From positions 545,764 through 609,763 of the forward strand of contig CBDHFQ010000005.1 of the NCBI GenBank assembly GCA_965262565.1: a stretch of 64,000 nt of DNA, read 5' to 3'. The position numbers and the translations under genes are program-made. The notes beneath the pieces were generated by a model. The model did no database searches and had not been told where the DNA came from. It saw only the letters and a list, made by a program, of their open reading frames with translations. This document shows, piece after piece, positions 38,623 to 48,280 of the stretch. The stretch is from CBDHFQ01 sp965262565. Its GTDB lineage: Bacteria > Bacteroidota > Bacteroidia > J057. Position 1 is the first letter of the stretch. Each line of letters opens with the position of its first letter.

Positions 38623-39903
38623 ATGCAACAAGAAGATCTGGAACAAAAAATTCTCGAACAATCTCACCTTATACAGCGCTTTAAGGAACAAGAAGCTTCT
38701 GTCAAAAAGCTACTTACTAAAAAGGGAAGCTTAGGTTTCCTTCTCCTGGGCAGAGGGGCAACCATATTTTTAGGAAGAAATCTCACTGAAAGTACCAAAG
38801 CGCTCTTCCAGGAAATTAATACAGGGAATGTAGACCCTTTAACGCTGGGCCAAGTTGCAGCTCATATTATTAAACGCTTTATCAGGGTAGGCTTATTCGG
38901 TATTCTCATCACGATCATTCCACTTTTATTTGTAGCAGTGCAAACTTATTTGCTGAATCGACAAAATACCTTACTCCAGCTGCAAAATGAAAAGATCGAC
39001 CAACAAACCTATTTAATCGAATCTCAGCGAAGAAATGCACTGGTTTTTGAGTTGGGCAATGTGCTGGATGCAATCAGTGAAGAGACAAATGCAGGAGCGT
39101 CTAATACTATTTCTGATTTATTGATAGGAAGAATAGCAGCACTTAGTAGATCTTTTCGGCCTTATCGGTATTTTCAGGGAGATACACTCAGCAAAGAATT
39201 AAGTCCCGAACGTAGTCAGTTGTTAACCTCTTTAATTGAAAGTAGCTTAAGTGAAAATACCTTAACGAAGATTTTCCAACGTGGAGACTTTTCTCAAAGT
39301 GATTTATACAGGGCGAATTTGAGTGTTAATCCATTTTTCCGAACGCGTTTTCATATTCCTTCTGATATACATATCGGTCAGCAAGAAATTTCTTTCAATG
39401 CGGAATCTCAACTCTCGCCAGGGAAAGTATATTTGAGAGAAATAGATCTCCATCATGCTGATTTGAGGGAAGCTAACTTAACACAGGCAGATCTAAGAAA
39501 TGCGGATCTGAGTTATGCCGAATTAGATTTTGCTGATTTAACTGCGACAGATGGGAGAAATGCCAACTTTTATGAAGCTCAATTAGTGGGTGCAAAATTG
39601 GGAAGAGCTAATGTTGAGAATGCTTTTTTTAAAGACGCTAACTTACAAAATGCTTCCTTTGCTGAGGCAAACTTGAGTGAGGCTTTGCTAAGTGGTGCCA
39701 ATTTAACAGGTACGAACTTTCGCAGTGCTGATTTAACTGGAGTGAACCTTCAAAAAGCCATTGTGGAAGATCCTGATTGGTTTCAAACGCTAGGAAAACT
39801 AAAAAATCCTCCTAAAGGGCTTCGTAATCTTGAAGCTCAATATACCATTGAAGGAATAGAAAATGAGGAAGGGGCAAAGATATATCGATTGATGAAAAAG
39901 TAA
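38623..39903 (+). CDS. Membrane-anchored pentapeptide-repeat protein
   Basis: The 426-residue product begins with a coiled-coil-like polar region (1-45), has one strong transmembrane segment near 92-113 (LFGILITIIPLLFVAVQTYLL) and then a soluble domain. Residues of about 284-385 are pentapeptide repeats of the A(D/N)Lxx type (LHHADLREANLTQADLRNAD, ANLSEALLSGANLTGTNF), which fold into a right-handed square beta-helix. Such helices act in some proteins as DNA mimics against gyrase, but in a membrane-anchored protein like this the role is unknown. It follows ada by about 80 bp on the same strand, but an operon is unproved. Confidence 0.8.
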   Translation: MQQEDLEQKILEQSHLIQRFKEQEASVKKLLTKKGSLGFLLLGRGATIFLGRNLTESTKALFQEINTGNVDPLTLGQVAAHIIKRFIRVGLFGILITIIPLLFVAVQTYLLNRQNTLLQLQNEKIDQQTYLIESQRRNALVFELGNVLDAISEETNAGASNTISDLLIGRIAALSRSFRPYRYFQGDTLSKELSPERSQLLTSLIESSLSENTLTKIFQRGDFSQSDLYRANLSVNPFFRTRFHIPSDIHIGQQEISFNAESQLSPGKVYLREIDLHHADLREANLTQADLRNADLSYAELDFADLTATDGRNANFYEAQLVGAKLGRANVENAFFKDANLQNASFAEANLSEALLSGANLTGTNFRSADLTGVNLQKAIVEDPDWFQTLGKLKNPPKGLRNLEAQYTIEGIENEEGAKIYRLMKK

Positions 39904-40222
39904 TGTTGTGCCAATGAGGAAATTCCTGTCTTTTACTCGTTCGTCCTCTCATAAATGTCTGGAAATAAAAAAGCAGAACTATTCAAAGCTCCGCTCCCTA
40001 GTTAAATAGACCAAAGATTCTGAAATCAATAACGATACAAAAAATAGGTTAAGCACATTTTCAATCTAATTTACTTTCTCAATGTTTCTGTGGCTTATTC
40101 AATTTAATCAACCTTGGAAGATATGTCTATCCCTATCAGTTTATAATCAGCTGCTTAGAATACTTATTCAAAGTACAATGATCAAGCGATAAATACGTTT
40201 CCTATTGTTGCAAATCCATTAG
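39904..40222. other. Spacer between convergent pentapeptide and HTCS genes
   Basis: About 320 bp with no ORF, RNA or convincing terminator hairpin. An 11-bp direct repeat (CTATTGTTGCA) lies at 40202-40212 and 40223-40233, the second copy covering the HTCS stop codon. Confidence 0.4.
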
Positions 40223-43200
40223 CTATTGTTGCATATCGCTTTTTTGTCGCATTTCGGAAGGAGAAAGTCCAAATTCTTCTGTGAATGCTGTACTGAAATA
40301 ACTGGAGTTAGAAAAGCCTACCTTAAAGGCAATCTCAGAAATAAATGATTGGGTCGTTAATATCAGTTCTTTCCCTTTTTCCAGTCGGATCGTACGAATT
40401 ACGTGTGAAGTGGATTTATTCGTCAGAGCCTTAAGCTTTCTGTGCAATTGAGATCTACTAATGCCCATTTCTTCACATAATTGTGGAATGCTAAACTTTT
40501 CATCATTTAGGTGCATTAACACATGCTGCTTAAATTTCTGCAAAAATTCATGTTCTGCTTGATGGCTTTCCAACATCTTCTCTGTTGGTATCGCAGGGAA
40601 TTGGGAAAATTTCTGTTGGAGCTCTTGCCTTAGTTCCATGAGATTCTGCATAATAGCTTCTAATTCTGCTTTCCTAAAAGGTTTTCCTAGATAGGCATCC
40701 GCCCCTTTCTGCCATCCTTTTAGCCGGGAATCTTCATCCACTTTTGCGGTTAATAATACTACGGGAATGTGACTTGTCCGCTTATCCAGCTTAAGGGAAT
40801 TGCATAAGGTATATCCATCCATCTCTGGCATCATAACATCAGAAATAATGATATCTGGAATATATTCCAGAGCTACTTCCACCCCTTGTTTTCCATTGGT
40901 AGCCGTATGAAGCTGATATTTTTTTTCAAGGCAGCTAACGATATAGGTAATCACATCTGGATTATCCTCTATGATTAGTGCTACAGGCATATCTTTCTTC
41001 TCCTTCCCATTAGCACGAAATATGGAAGAGGACTTCTGGGCAATAGGTTGTGCTGTTGGCCCATCAGAAGTATAATCCAAATCCCCCGCTAAAGATACAT
41101 GATGAGTGATAGGAAGTTCGACGATAAAGGTTGTCCCTGTTTTTTCCTTGCTATGGACACTGATTTTCCCATTAAGCAGGTCCACTAACTCTTTGACCAA
41201 AGCTAAGCCTATACCTGTACCTTCATTAGCTCGGGTGACAGCACTGTCGACCTGATAAAATCTATCAAAAATATGTGGAATCTCATCAGTAGGAATCCCT
41301 ATACCGGAATCTGAAATATGCATAAAAAAGGTATCGTTCTTAACGAATGAAAATACCTCTACCTTACCACCTTCTGGGGTATATTTTATAGCATTTGATA
41401 GTAGATTATATATAATCTTTGTTAATAAATCAGTCGAAGTGTCCATTACCAGCGTATTCACTCCCTTGATATGCAGCAATTCTATCTTTTTTGCGTTGGC
41501 TAAAGATTGATAAGACTCTACCAGATAACTCAAATAGGGAATAATATTTATTTGTTGGGAATAAAAAGGATAGCTACCCGCATCTATTTTTGCGAGATCC
41601 AGCATCTGATTGACAAGATTTAGTAATTGTTGGGCACTTCGCTCAATAGCTCGAACGCCTTCTGAAATCCAATTGTTAGGGTCTTCCTGAATTTTCTCGA
41701 TCATTCCCAAAATAACTGTTATGGGAGTTCGGAATTCATGCGTCACGTTTGTGTATAATCTACTTTTGGCATGATCGAGTTCTTTCAACCTCTTTGCTTC
41801 GCTAATAGCCAGCTTTCTGTTGAGTTGAAACACATACAATCCCCTTACTACCCCAAATATAGTGATCCCATATAACAGATAAGCCCACCATGTTTGCCAC
41901 CAGGGAAAAGCGATATGTATTTGAATGGATTTTCCCACGTCATTCCAAACGCCATCATTATTAGAGGCAATAACATTAAATTGATAAGTACTGGGCGACA
42001 GATTAGTATATCGAATTCTTCGGTTCCATGCATCTGTATCTAGCCACTTTTCATCATAGCCTTCGAGCTTGAATTTGTATTGATTGTTTCCCGGCTGTAG
42101 ATAATTTAATGCCGCAAACTCAAAGGTCAGATCATTTTGCCAGTGGGCCAATTCCATCACCTCAGTGAATAAAATAGATTCATTCAGTGAAAAGGAATGA
42201 TTGACTGAAGTGTCGATTGAGCCAATAGGTACTGATTGACCATTTAATTCAAAATTAGTAATAAAAACAGAAGGAGCTTCATCATTCCTTTTGATACTAT
42301 CGGGATTAAATAATATGATTTGGTTTGCATCGCCAGCATATAACAAACCGGAGCCTCCCAATCTGGCAAAGAGCGTTAATCCTTGAGAAAAATTTGGTAG
42401 TTGGTAAGTTTTAAACTGCTGTTGTTCGAAATCAAAAGAATTTAATCCACTACTGGTGATCAGCCATAACATTCCCTCGTCCGTCATGAACATATCATTG
42501 ATATCATCATCTGATATCTCAGAATTATAGGTTCTCCAATGCCTAAAGAACGTACTATCTCCTTCTTCTACTAGCAGACATAACCCTCCTCCCTGGGTAG
42601 CAATCCAAATTCGCTCTTGTTGATCTTGAATTACTTTACTCACAATATTGCTACTTAGCGCCCTTAAGTTACCTATCTCCTTTTTATAGTGCTGGCTCGT
42701 TTTTGTTGTTGGGTCAATTCTGTAAACACCATCGCTGAATACAGACACCCACATATAGCCTTGACGATCTTCGACAGTTTCCAGGAAGATTTGAAATGGA
42801 TTATCAAAGTATGTATCGACAAGCATGATATCCTTTGTGTAGGTATCCATCACATTAAATCCTCCAAAGTTGCCAATCCACAATTGACCTTGTTGATCTA
42901 GATGAAGAGATCTGATCGCATATTCACGTAATCCATGCGATCGGTTAAAAATCGTATAGGATTTATCATCTTGCCTTACATTGATTAATCCTCTATGCGT
43001 CGCCACCCAGATATCCCCATCATTTCCTTCTACGATATCCCATATCATATTGTATCTAAATTGATGAGGATCTCCACGTTCGAACATTAAAGAAGTTGTC
43101 TGCTTGGTGTTGGGGTCAAATACGAATATGCCATTTCCCATCGTACCTATCCAACTCCTCCCATCTGTTGCTTCCATGATACAATGAAAGTTAGGTTGTG

Positions 43201-44284
43201 CTATATCTCCTGTATTTATAGGCAAGAGGCTAAATCCATTATGATCCGTGTGCAATAAATCCACTCCTTTTCTGTTATATCCGACCCACAGGGTTTGTTC
43301 CGAGTCCATGAATAGTGCACCTATCGAATTAGAAGAAATAGAATTGGAGTTAGCATTGTCATGAATATAATGACTTACTTCCTGTGTAGATGGGAAAAAA
43401 TGAATGATCCCATCAGTTCGGGAACCTAGCCATAGATCGTCATTTTCTCCTTCCTCTATTTCCATCACCATAAAATGTTTCTTTTCTCCTATCCCATGTA
43501 GCTGGAAAGTCGTTAACCTCCGCTGATCCCAATTAAGCCGATATAGTCGCCTTCGATTGTCTGCTATCCATACATGACCGTCTTTAGAACAGTGGACCAC
43601 ATTCACTACGCCATCCATTTCCTCAGCTCCTTCAACCACTGTCTCATCAATCGAAATCACTTCCTCACTAACTGGATCAAATAACATTAACCCTCTCCCT
43701 GCGGTAGCTATCCAACATCGCCCCTCTTGATCCTCACTTATAAGGCTGATATAAGCATTGTGTAAGATATCCCCTTCATCAAAAACATGTTCCCTTTTGT
43801 TATTGATAGGATTTACGATTTCCAGTCCAAGAACAGTAGCCAACCAAATACCCCCTTTAGTATCTATGAAGATTTGCAGGATTTCTTCAGAAGACTTTTC
43901 GGTAGAGAGATGAGGGATCACTTCAAATCGGTCTGCACGTTGGTGATACTTGTATAATTTCCCATCTCCTGCTCCTAACCACAAATTCCCAATGCTATCC
44001 TCAGCAATCGTTTTTATAAAATTATCCCCCAGGCTTCCTGGCAATAAAGGATTTTCTTTATAGGTTTTCATGTCATGTCCATCATATCTGATTAAGCCAT
44101 CTGTAGTAGCAAACCAGATAAATCCGAAGCGATCCTTAATGATATCAACGACTTCTTTCTGGGAAATTTTGCTCGGCTCGTGCATAAGAGGAGTAGCTAC
44201 GGCTAAGTCAGATTGAGCTAACAATGCATATACTTGCATGAAGCATATCCATGCAAGTATAAAATTAAGCCTAGTAAATAACAT
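40223..44284 (-). CDS. Hybrid two-component sensor/regulator (HTCS)
   Basis: This single protein senses a periplasmic ligand and activates transcription. In its 1353 residues a signal peptide (1-24) is followed by two-component-regulator propeller repeats in two seven-bladed groups (about 35-700, e.g. DRFGFIWFATTDGLIRYDG), a Y_Y_Y domain (LEGYDEKWLDTDAWNRRIRY), a transmembrane helix (about 795-815), HisKA (NVTHEFRTPITVILG, catalytic His), HATPase (NLLSNAIKYTPEGG, DSGIGIPTDEIPHIFDRFYQ, GTGIGLALVKEL), a receiver (IIISDVMMPEMDGYTLC) and a C-terminal AraC HTH (PQLCEEMGISRSQLHRKL, ISEIAFKVGFSNSSYFSTAF). All phosphotransfer residues are visible. HTCS proteins normally control adjacent uptake or degradation genes; here the upstream neighbour 92 bp away is the FeeM-like/methyltransferase pair. 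Confidence 0.95.
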   Translation of the reverse strand: MLFTRLNFILAWICFMQVYALLAQSDLAVATPLMHEPSKISQKEVVDIIKDRFGFIWFATTDGLIRYDGHDMKTYKENPLLPGSLGDNFIKTIAEDSIGNLWLGAGDGKLYKYHQRADRFEVIPHLSTEKSSEEILQIFIDTKGGIWLATVLGLEIVNPINNKREHVFDEGDILHNAYISLISEDQEGRCWIATAGRGLMLFDPVSEEVISIDETVVEGAEEMDGVVNVVHCSKDGHVWIADNRRRLYRLNWDQRRLTTFQLHGIGEKKHFMVMEIEEGENDDLWLGSRTDGIIHFFPSTQEVSHYIHDNANSNSISSNSIGALFMDSEQTLWVGYNRKGVDLLHTDHNGFSLLPINTGDIAQPNFHCIMEATDGRSWIGTMGNGIFVFDPNTKQTTSLMFERGDPHQFRYNMIWDIVEGNDGDIWVATHRGLINVRQDDKSYTIFNRSHGLREYAIRSLHLDQQGQLWIGNFGGFNVMDTYTKDIMLVDTYFDNPFQIFLETVEDRQGYMWVSVFSDGVYRIDPTTKTSQHYKKEIGNLRALSSNIVSKVIQDQQERIWIATQGGGLCLLVEEGDSTFFRHWRTYNSEISDDDINDMFMTDEGMLWLITSSGLNSFDFEQQQFKTYQLPNFSQGLTLFARLGGSGLLYAGDANQIILFNPDSIKRNDEAPSVFITNFELNGQSVPIGSIDTSVNHSFSLNESILFTEVMELAHWQNDLTFEFAALNYLQPGNNQYKFKLEGYDEKWLDTDAWNRRIRYTNLSPSTYQFNVIASNNDGVWNDVGKSIQIHIAFPWWQTWWAYLLYGITIFGVVRGLYVFQLNRKLAISEAKRLKELDHAKSRLYTNVTHEFRTPITVILGMIEKIQEDPNNWISEGVRAIERSAQQLLNLVNQMLDLAKIDAGSYPFYSQQINIIPYLSYLVESYQSLANAKKIELLHIKGVNTLVMDTSTDLLTKIIYNLLSNAIKYTPEGGKVEVFSFVKNDTFFMHISDSGIGIPTDEIPHIFDRFYQVDSAVTRANEGTGIGLALVKELVDLLNGKISVHSKEKTGTTFIVELPITHHVSLAGDLDYTSDGPTAQPIAQKSSSIFRANGKEKKDMPVALIIEDNPDVITYIVSCLEKKYQLHTATNGKQGVEVALEYIPDIIISDVMMPEMDGYTLCNSLKLDKRTSHIPVVLLTAKVDEDSRLKGWQKGADAYLGKPFRKAELEAIMQNLMELRQELQQKFSQFPAIPTEKMLESHQAEHEFLQKFKQHVLMHLNDEKFSIPQLCEEMGISRSQLHRKLKALTNKSTSHVIRTIRLEKGKELILTTQSFISEIAFKVGFSNSSYFSTAFTEEFGLSPSEMRQKSDMQQ

Positions 44285-44376
44285 TTCTCAATGTATCTTA
44301 TTACATAAAACTACGACAAACTAAACTATTCCAAAAAATCAGCGACCTAAATTATCATCAGCATACATGATAAAAA

Positions 44377-45099
44377 TCATTTTCTCACCACCACAAGGTC
44401 ACTAATGCCCCGAAAAGCAATCTGCGAATGGAGAATGTGAAACCCAACGCTCCTGACAGCCAGACAAAATTCTTCATGGCTGTGCATCCACAGCTTTCCT
44501 TCGGCCTGCATCTTAGCCAATTTTTTGTTCTGGCGACTTACTTCTCTCCCTTCTCGCATTACTTGAATCGTTTTCTTTAATCCATATTGTTTTAGCATTT
44601 GAAAACCTATTGCCAGCTGCCAATCGACCACTCTTACCGGACGACCGGGATCTACAAAGATCCCAAGTCCCCCCGGCTTAAGGCTGTCAAATAACTGTTG
44701 AAGCACTCTGATTGGATCAGCAAAGGTATATAACGCATGAATACAAGTACACATATCCAAAGATTCATCATCAAGAAATATGCTATCTATCGATTCATTT
44801 TTAATTTTCATATTTTCTAGTTCTAATATATCTTTTTTACGTCTTGCTATATCACACATCCCTGAATCACTGTCTATATGCAATACATAAGCGTCGGGAT
44901 ACCTTCTAGCAAATTCACAGGAATAATTCCCAGTTCCTGCTCCTATATCAGCAATGACAGCTCCAGGAGGCAGGATCCATTCTTTAGCAATATCCATCAC
45001 TTCTTCGTGTAATGCCTGATAAAATGGATTGTAGGAAAGAAGCATATCATAGGTCTGAGCATAGGTACTCCAGTTTACTAATTGGATATTATCTTGCAT
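44377..45099 (-). CDS. Class I SAM-dependent methyltransferase
   Basis: This cytoplasmic enzyme transfers a methyl group from S-adenosylmethionine to an unknown acceptor. The 240-residue length and fold are standard. Motif I is VIADIGAGTGNYSCEFA near 44, the post-I acidic residue is in AYVLHIDSDSGM, and motif III-like LKPGGLGIFVDPG follows. Its ATG overlaps the end of the FeeM-like gene by 11 nt, so translation is probably coupled. Overlap with an acyl-amino-acid synthase suggests that the methyl acceptor could be that product, for example a carboxyl or hydroxyl of an acylated amino acid; this is inference. Confidence 0.88.
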   Translation of the reverse strand: MQDNIQLVNWSTYAQTYDMLLSYNPFYQALHEEVMDIAKEWILPPGAVIADIGAGTGNYSCEFARRYPDAYVLHIDSDSGMCDIARRKKDILELENMKIKNESIDSIFLDDESLDMCTCIHALYTFADPIRVLQQLFDSLKPGGLGIFVDPGRPVRVVDWQLAIGFQMLKQYGLKKTIQVMREGREVSRQNKKLAKMQAEGKLWMHSHEEFCLAVRSVGFHILHSQIAFRGISDLVVVRK

Positions 45100-45793
45100 G
45101 AGAAGGCATTTTAAATGGTTCCACTAATTTGGCATATCTCTCTACTTCCTCTGGACTACAGGAAGGCATTCCTTTACGCTCAGCAATAGATCGGCTCTTA
45201 TGCTGGGTGGTGGACAATAATACGATATTTGCTTTGACCACTTTATGCCTTATCGGCTCAGATATCTGTTCAAATCCCAACATTCGTTTGTAAAATGGTA
45301 CATGTCTTTCCCTGACAGAAGTAATAATGTATCGACAGTAATCTACCTGAGAACACAAGTCCAGAATCCTGAACATCAGTAGTTGGGCAAACATGGAATG
45401 TTTTCTCCCAATATCTGGAGCAACAATATAACGCGCTGATTCTATGATGTTTTGGTGTAGGCCAATGGTTCGATGAACATCATTCCAAAAAGATTGAATA
45501 CTTTCCGGCGCAAGCCAATCGTAAGCAGCTGACCAGGTGGTACTTCTCACACTAGCCACAGGGCGTCCCTGATACCAAATTAAATGAACTCGTGCATTGG
45601 GACTCAAATCATACCCATCTGTCATCAATTCCTCTTCATTAGGTTCAATTCCGTCCACTTTTATGTAGGACTCATACCTAAGCCTATAAGCCAATGTTTT
45701 ACTTTCCTCATCTAAGCATAACTGTGCAGTAAATCCATCAATTTCAAAAAGTTTCCCTGATTCGGGAACCGAAGTTAAGTGGGTGTTTTCCAT
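45089..45793 (-). CDS. FeeM-like N-acyl amino acid synthase (GNAT-related)
   Basis: This is a cytoplasmic acyltransferase of the group that includes FeeM and, more distantly, LuxI-type autoinducer synthases, which join an acyl chain from acyl-ACP to an amino acid or related amine. The 234-residue product starts at the ATG at 45793 (the frame opens three codons earlier at a TTG). The family start AYRLRYESYIKVDG is near 35, an acidic DGYD at about 60, VHLIWYQGRPVASVRSTTW around 71, the ESARYIVAPDIGRKHS acyl/CoA-site region near 120, and YCRYIITSVRERHVPFYKRM near 155. It overlaps the methyltransferase gene by 11 nt. The product is unknown. Confidence 0.75.
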   Translation of the reverse strand: MENTHLTSVPESGKLFEIDGFTAQLCLDEESKTLAYRLRYESYIKVDGIEPNEEELMTDGYDLSPNARVHLIWYQGRPVASVRSTTWSAAYDWLAPESIQSFWNDVHRTIGLHQNIIESARYIVAPDIGRKHSMFAQLLMFRILDLCSQVDYCRYIITSVRERHVPFYKRMLGFEQISEPIRHKVVKANIVLLSTTQHKSRSIAERKGMPSCSPEEVERYAKLVEPFKMPSHAR

Positions 45794-45890
45794 GATAATC
45801 AAATAAAGGTTAAGTGCTTTTACCTTATTTATACCTATCGGGAGAAAACCGTAACAAAGAATATCAAAAAGTTGATAAACTCTACGACGA

Positions 45891-48134
45891 TTAAATATTT
45901 AACCAGTAAGTCAATTTCACCACTAATGCTCGGGATTTGGGACGATTAAACTCAATGAATCTATTTCCTACATCAGCATAATAATTATCGGTATAAACAA
46001 TAAATAAATCAGAAACGGGACTATATCTCCACTGGAAACGGGTATTGATATTTAAGTTATTAATTTGGTTGTTGAATTGAATAAAGGTGGTCCAAAAAAC
46101 TTTTTTGGAGAAGGTAATATCTACCCTGGGTGAGATTAACCATAGGTTGGCATCATTATATGGTTCTGGAAGCCTGATTCGATTGTATTCAAAATTTAGG
46201 GAAGTGATGGCTCTGGGAATGAATCGATAGGCTACAGAGCCTTCGAGATTAATTCTGCTTCCATTAAAATACTCTCCTGAAAAGGTAGACAATTCATAAA
46301 AGAAATTTTTCCTTTGGTCAGATTGATAAGTAGCAAAGACCAGATTATTAGTATACTCTGAATCTTCAGGTAATTCCAACCCTTCTGTCCCACTAGGGTC
46401 AAAAGGCTCAAACAAATAAGTATACTGTCTCCTTAATCGCATCGCAAATTCAGCCGTATTCTTAAAATTGATCCTGTATAAAATATTCATGTCCCAATCC
46501 GTATATCCATATCTTTGATTCCTCGTCATGTCAAAATCAAATCCAGGCGCGTGGGATTGGATGGCCCCTTTCGACGGGTAAAAATTATAGTAAACAGTTC
46601 CTCTTAATCGGTTGAAGTCTGTACGACGCACAAATCCTACCTCTGGGTTAAAGTTGGCCCCAATAGATCGAAAATCACTATTGAATTCCCATTTGTAGGT
46701 TTGATGATTAACCCCAATCCCATAAGAAAAAGCTGAATCTTGTTTTTCTGCGTCGAATGATTGATGAAAGTATCCTTTTCCGCTCCATTTATTATCTGGA
46801 GTCGCTAAATTCAGATCCACTCCCAGAGTGCGATTCCAGTCATTAGGAGCAAGCATAAATTCACCATCGATCGTATCCTGAAAAGCCTGCTTATTAATGA
46901 GAATGGCTGCGATATTCGACCGTGGACCTATTCTGTGCTGAACAGAGCCTACGGTATAATTGATCGATGGAAGGGATATTTCTTCTTCCTCTGCCGCCTG
47001 AACAGTCATAAATCCTACCCTCCATTTATTACTGAGATTTCCACTTACTCTTGCCCCAAAATAAAGAGGGTTCTGAATATTAACACCGGTAGAAGTATCT
47101 CGGGCTATTCCGATTCTCCTTGAAAAGAAAGGCCTTGCTCCTGAAGTCCCAAATTCACTAAATAAATCAGCGTTTTCCAGAAAAAACTGTCTTTGCTCAG
47201 GGAAAAAAATCTCAAACCGATCCAAATTAGTTACTTGTTGGTCTACTTCTACCTGAGAAAAATCCGGATTAATCGTCAAATCCAGATTTAGTGCTGTAGA
47301 AAGCGCTACTTTGGCATCTCCTCCAGCAGCAAACTCAGTATCAGACGGGCTACCTTCCTCATAATCCTTTTGTCTTCTAAAGGCGACATAGGGAATCAGC
47401 GAAATATTTTTTCCAGGACTTCTTAAAGGCTTATCCCAGCCCAATTCTTTGTTAAAACCTATGTTAATGATGCTTAAGTTTCGGGGAATAGGCGACCAGG
47501 TGGAACGTTCGGCATATTCACTATCAATTCGATAAAAATTAATATACCATGAATCCATATTCTCCTTAAATCTTAAGGTTTTAAAAGGAATAGCCATTTC
47601 AGCCACCCAATGATCCTCATATATTCTTGCCTCACCGTACCACTTATTGTCCCAGGTAAGAGAAAAAGCACTGCTCCCCCCCGTTCTGGTACGGGTGACA
47701 TTTCCTCCGCCAGAGATTAATCCTTCCCGTCGTACCCCAAAAGGATTAATACCGAATAAAAATGCATTAGTCTTATCTTTATAGGTATCCAGAACAATAG
47801 AAAAACTGTCAAAAGCAGAACCACGAAAATCTCGTCGCAAGCTTGGCGTAATGTATTCTCGCGGGCCTAAATTTTTCATTTTTCCAATGACATAAATAAA
47901 ATTATCGTCATATGCCAACCTTACTTCCGTAGGAGCAATGGCTACAGAACTATCATATGGAAATTGCTGGTAAAACTTATCCGCCACTTCTGCTTCTTCC
48001 CATGCCGCTTCATCCATCACTCCATCTACTGTAATTGGGGAAATAGCTCTTTTAATGTGTAAATCTTGTGAAATACCTTTAAATGATACTAGGAAAAGAA
48101 AAATCGTAAAAAAAGTAGTAAATCTAGCTTTCAT
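45891..48134 (-). CDS. DUF5916 outer-membrane barrel protein with CBM9-like domain
   Basis: The 747-residue protein has a signal peptide (to about 22, KGISQ) and an N-terminal carbohydrate-binding-module-9-like domain (SPITVDGVMDEAAWEEAE, VRLAYDDNFIYVIGKM, about 30-200). The remainder is rich in alternating aromatic and polar strands typical of an outer-membrane beta-barrel, with INPDFSQVEVDQQVTNLDRF and FFPEQRQFFLENADLF, signatures I associate with DUF5916. It ends in a strand with a C-terminal VVKLTYWLNI. Function of DUF5916 is unknown; by domain content it could bind a glycan at the surface. It lies 97 bp upstream of the FeeM-like gene on the same strand. Confidence 0.85.
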   Translation of the reverse strand: MKARFTTFFTIFLFLVSFKGISQDLHIKRAISPITVDGVMDEAAWEEAEVADKFYQQFPYDSSVAIAPTEVRLAYDDNFIYVIGKMKNLGPREYITPSLRRDFRGSAFDSFSIVLDTYKDKTNAFLFGINPFGVRREGLISGGGNVTRTRTGGSSAFSLTWDNKWYGEARIYEDHWVAEMAIPFKTLRFKENMDSWYINFYRIDSEYAERSTWSPIPRNLSIINIGFNKELGWDKPLRSPGKNISLIPYVAFRRQKDYEEGSPSDTEFAAGGDAKVALSTALNLDLTINPDFSQVEVDQQVTNLDRFEIFFPEQRQFFLENADLFSEFGTSGARPFFSRRIGIARDTSTGVNIQNPLYFGARVSGNLSNKWRVGFMTVQAAEEEEISLPSINYTVGSVQHRIGPRSNIAAILINKQAFQDTIDGEFMLAPNDWNRTLGVDLNLATPDNKWSGKGYFHQSFDAEKQDSAFSYGIGVNHQTYKWEFNSDFRSIGANFNPEVGFVRRTDFNRLRGTVYYNFYPSKGAIQSHAPGFDFDMTRNQRYGYTDWDMNILYRINFKNTAEFAMRLRRQYTYLFEPFDPSGTEGLELPEDSEYTNNLVFATYQSDQRKNFFYELSTFSGEYFNGSRINLEGSVAYRFIPRAITSLNFEYNRIRLPEPYNDANLWLISPRVDITFSKKVFWTTFIQFNNQINNLNINTRFQWRYSPVSDLFIVYTDNYYADVGNRFIEFNRPKSRALVVKLTYWLNI

Positions 48135-48216
48135 GTAAACAGTAAATAGTGATTAGCACTCCAAAAACTTCTATTAAATACAGCTGAACATATAAATGTA
48201 CTTAAGTGTATTTAAT

Positions 48217-48255
48217 GCTTATAAACATCCACAATGATAGCGAATGTTTATAAGC
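48217..48255. promoter_or_regulatory. 12-bp inverted repeat between DLH and DUF5916 genes
   Basis: GCTTATAAACAT and ATGTTTATAAGC form a perfect 12-bp stem around a 15-bp spacer, starting 83 bp upstream of the DUF5916 gene. No run of T follows on either strand, so it is either a weak terminator for the dienelactone hydrolase or an operator for DUF5916. Confidence 0.45.
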
Positions 48256-48280
48256 TTACAGAATATTTCTATGAATCAGA

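Noticed and set aside
40202..40233. Pair of CTATTGTTGCA 11-mers around the HTCS stop codon
   Set aside because: Short, AT-biased and lying within coding sequence and its stop; a local slippage duplication is enough to explain it.
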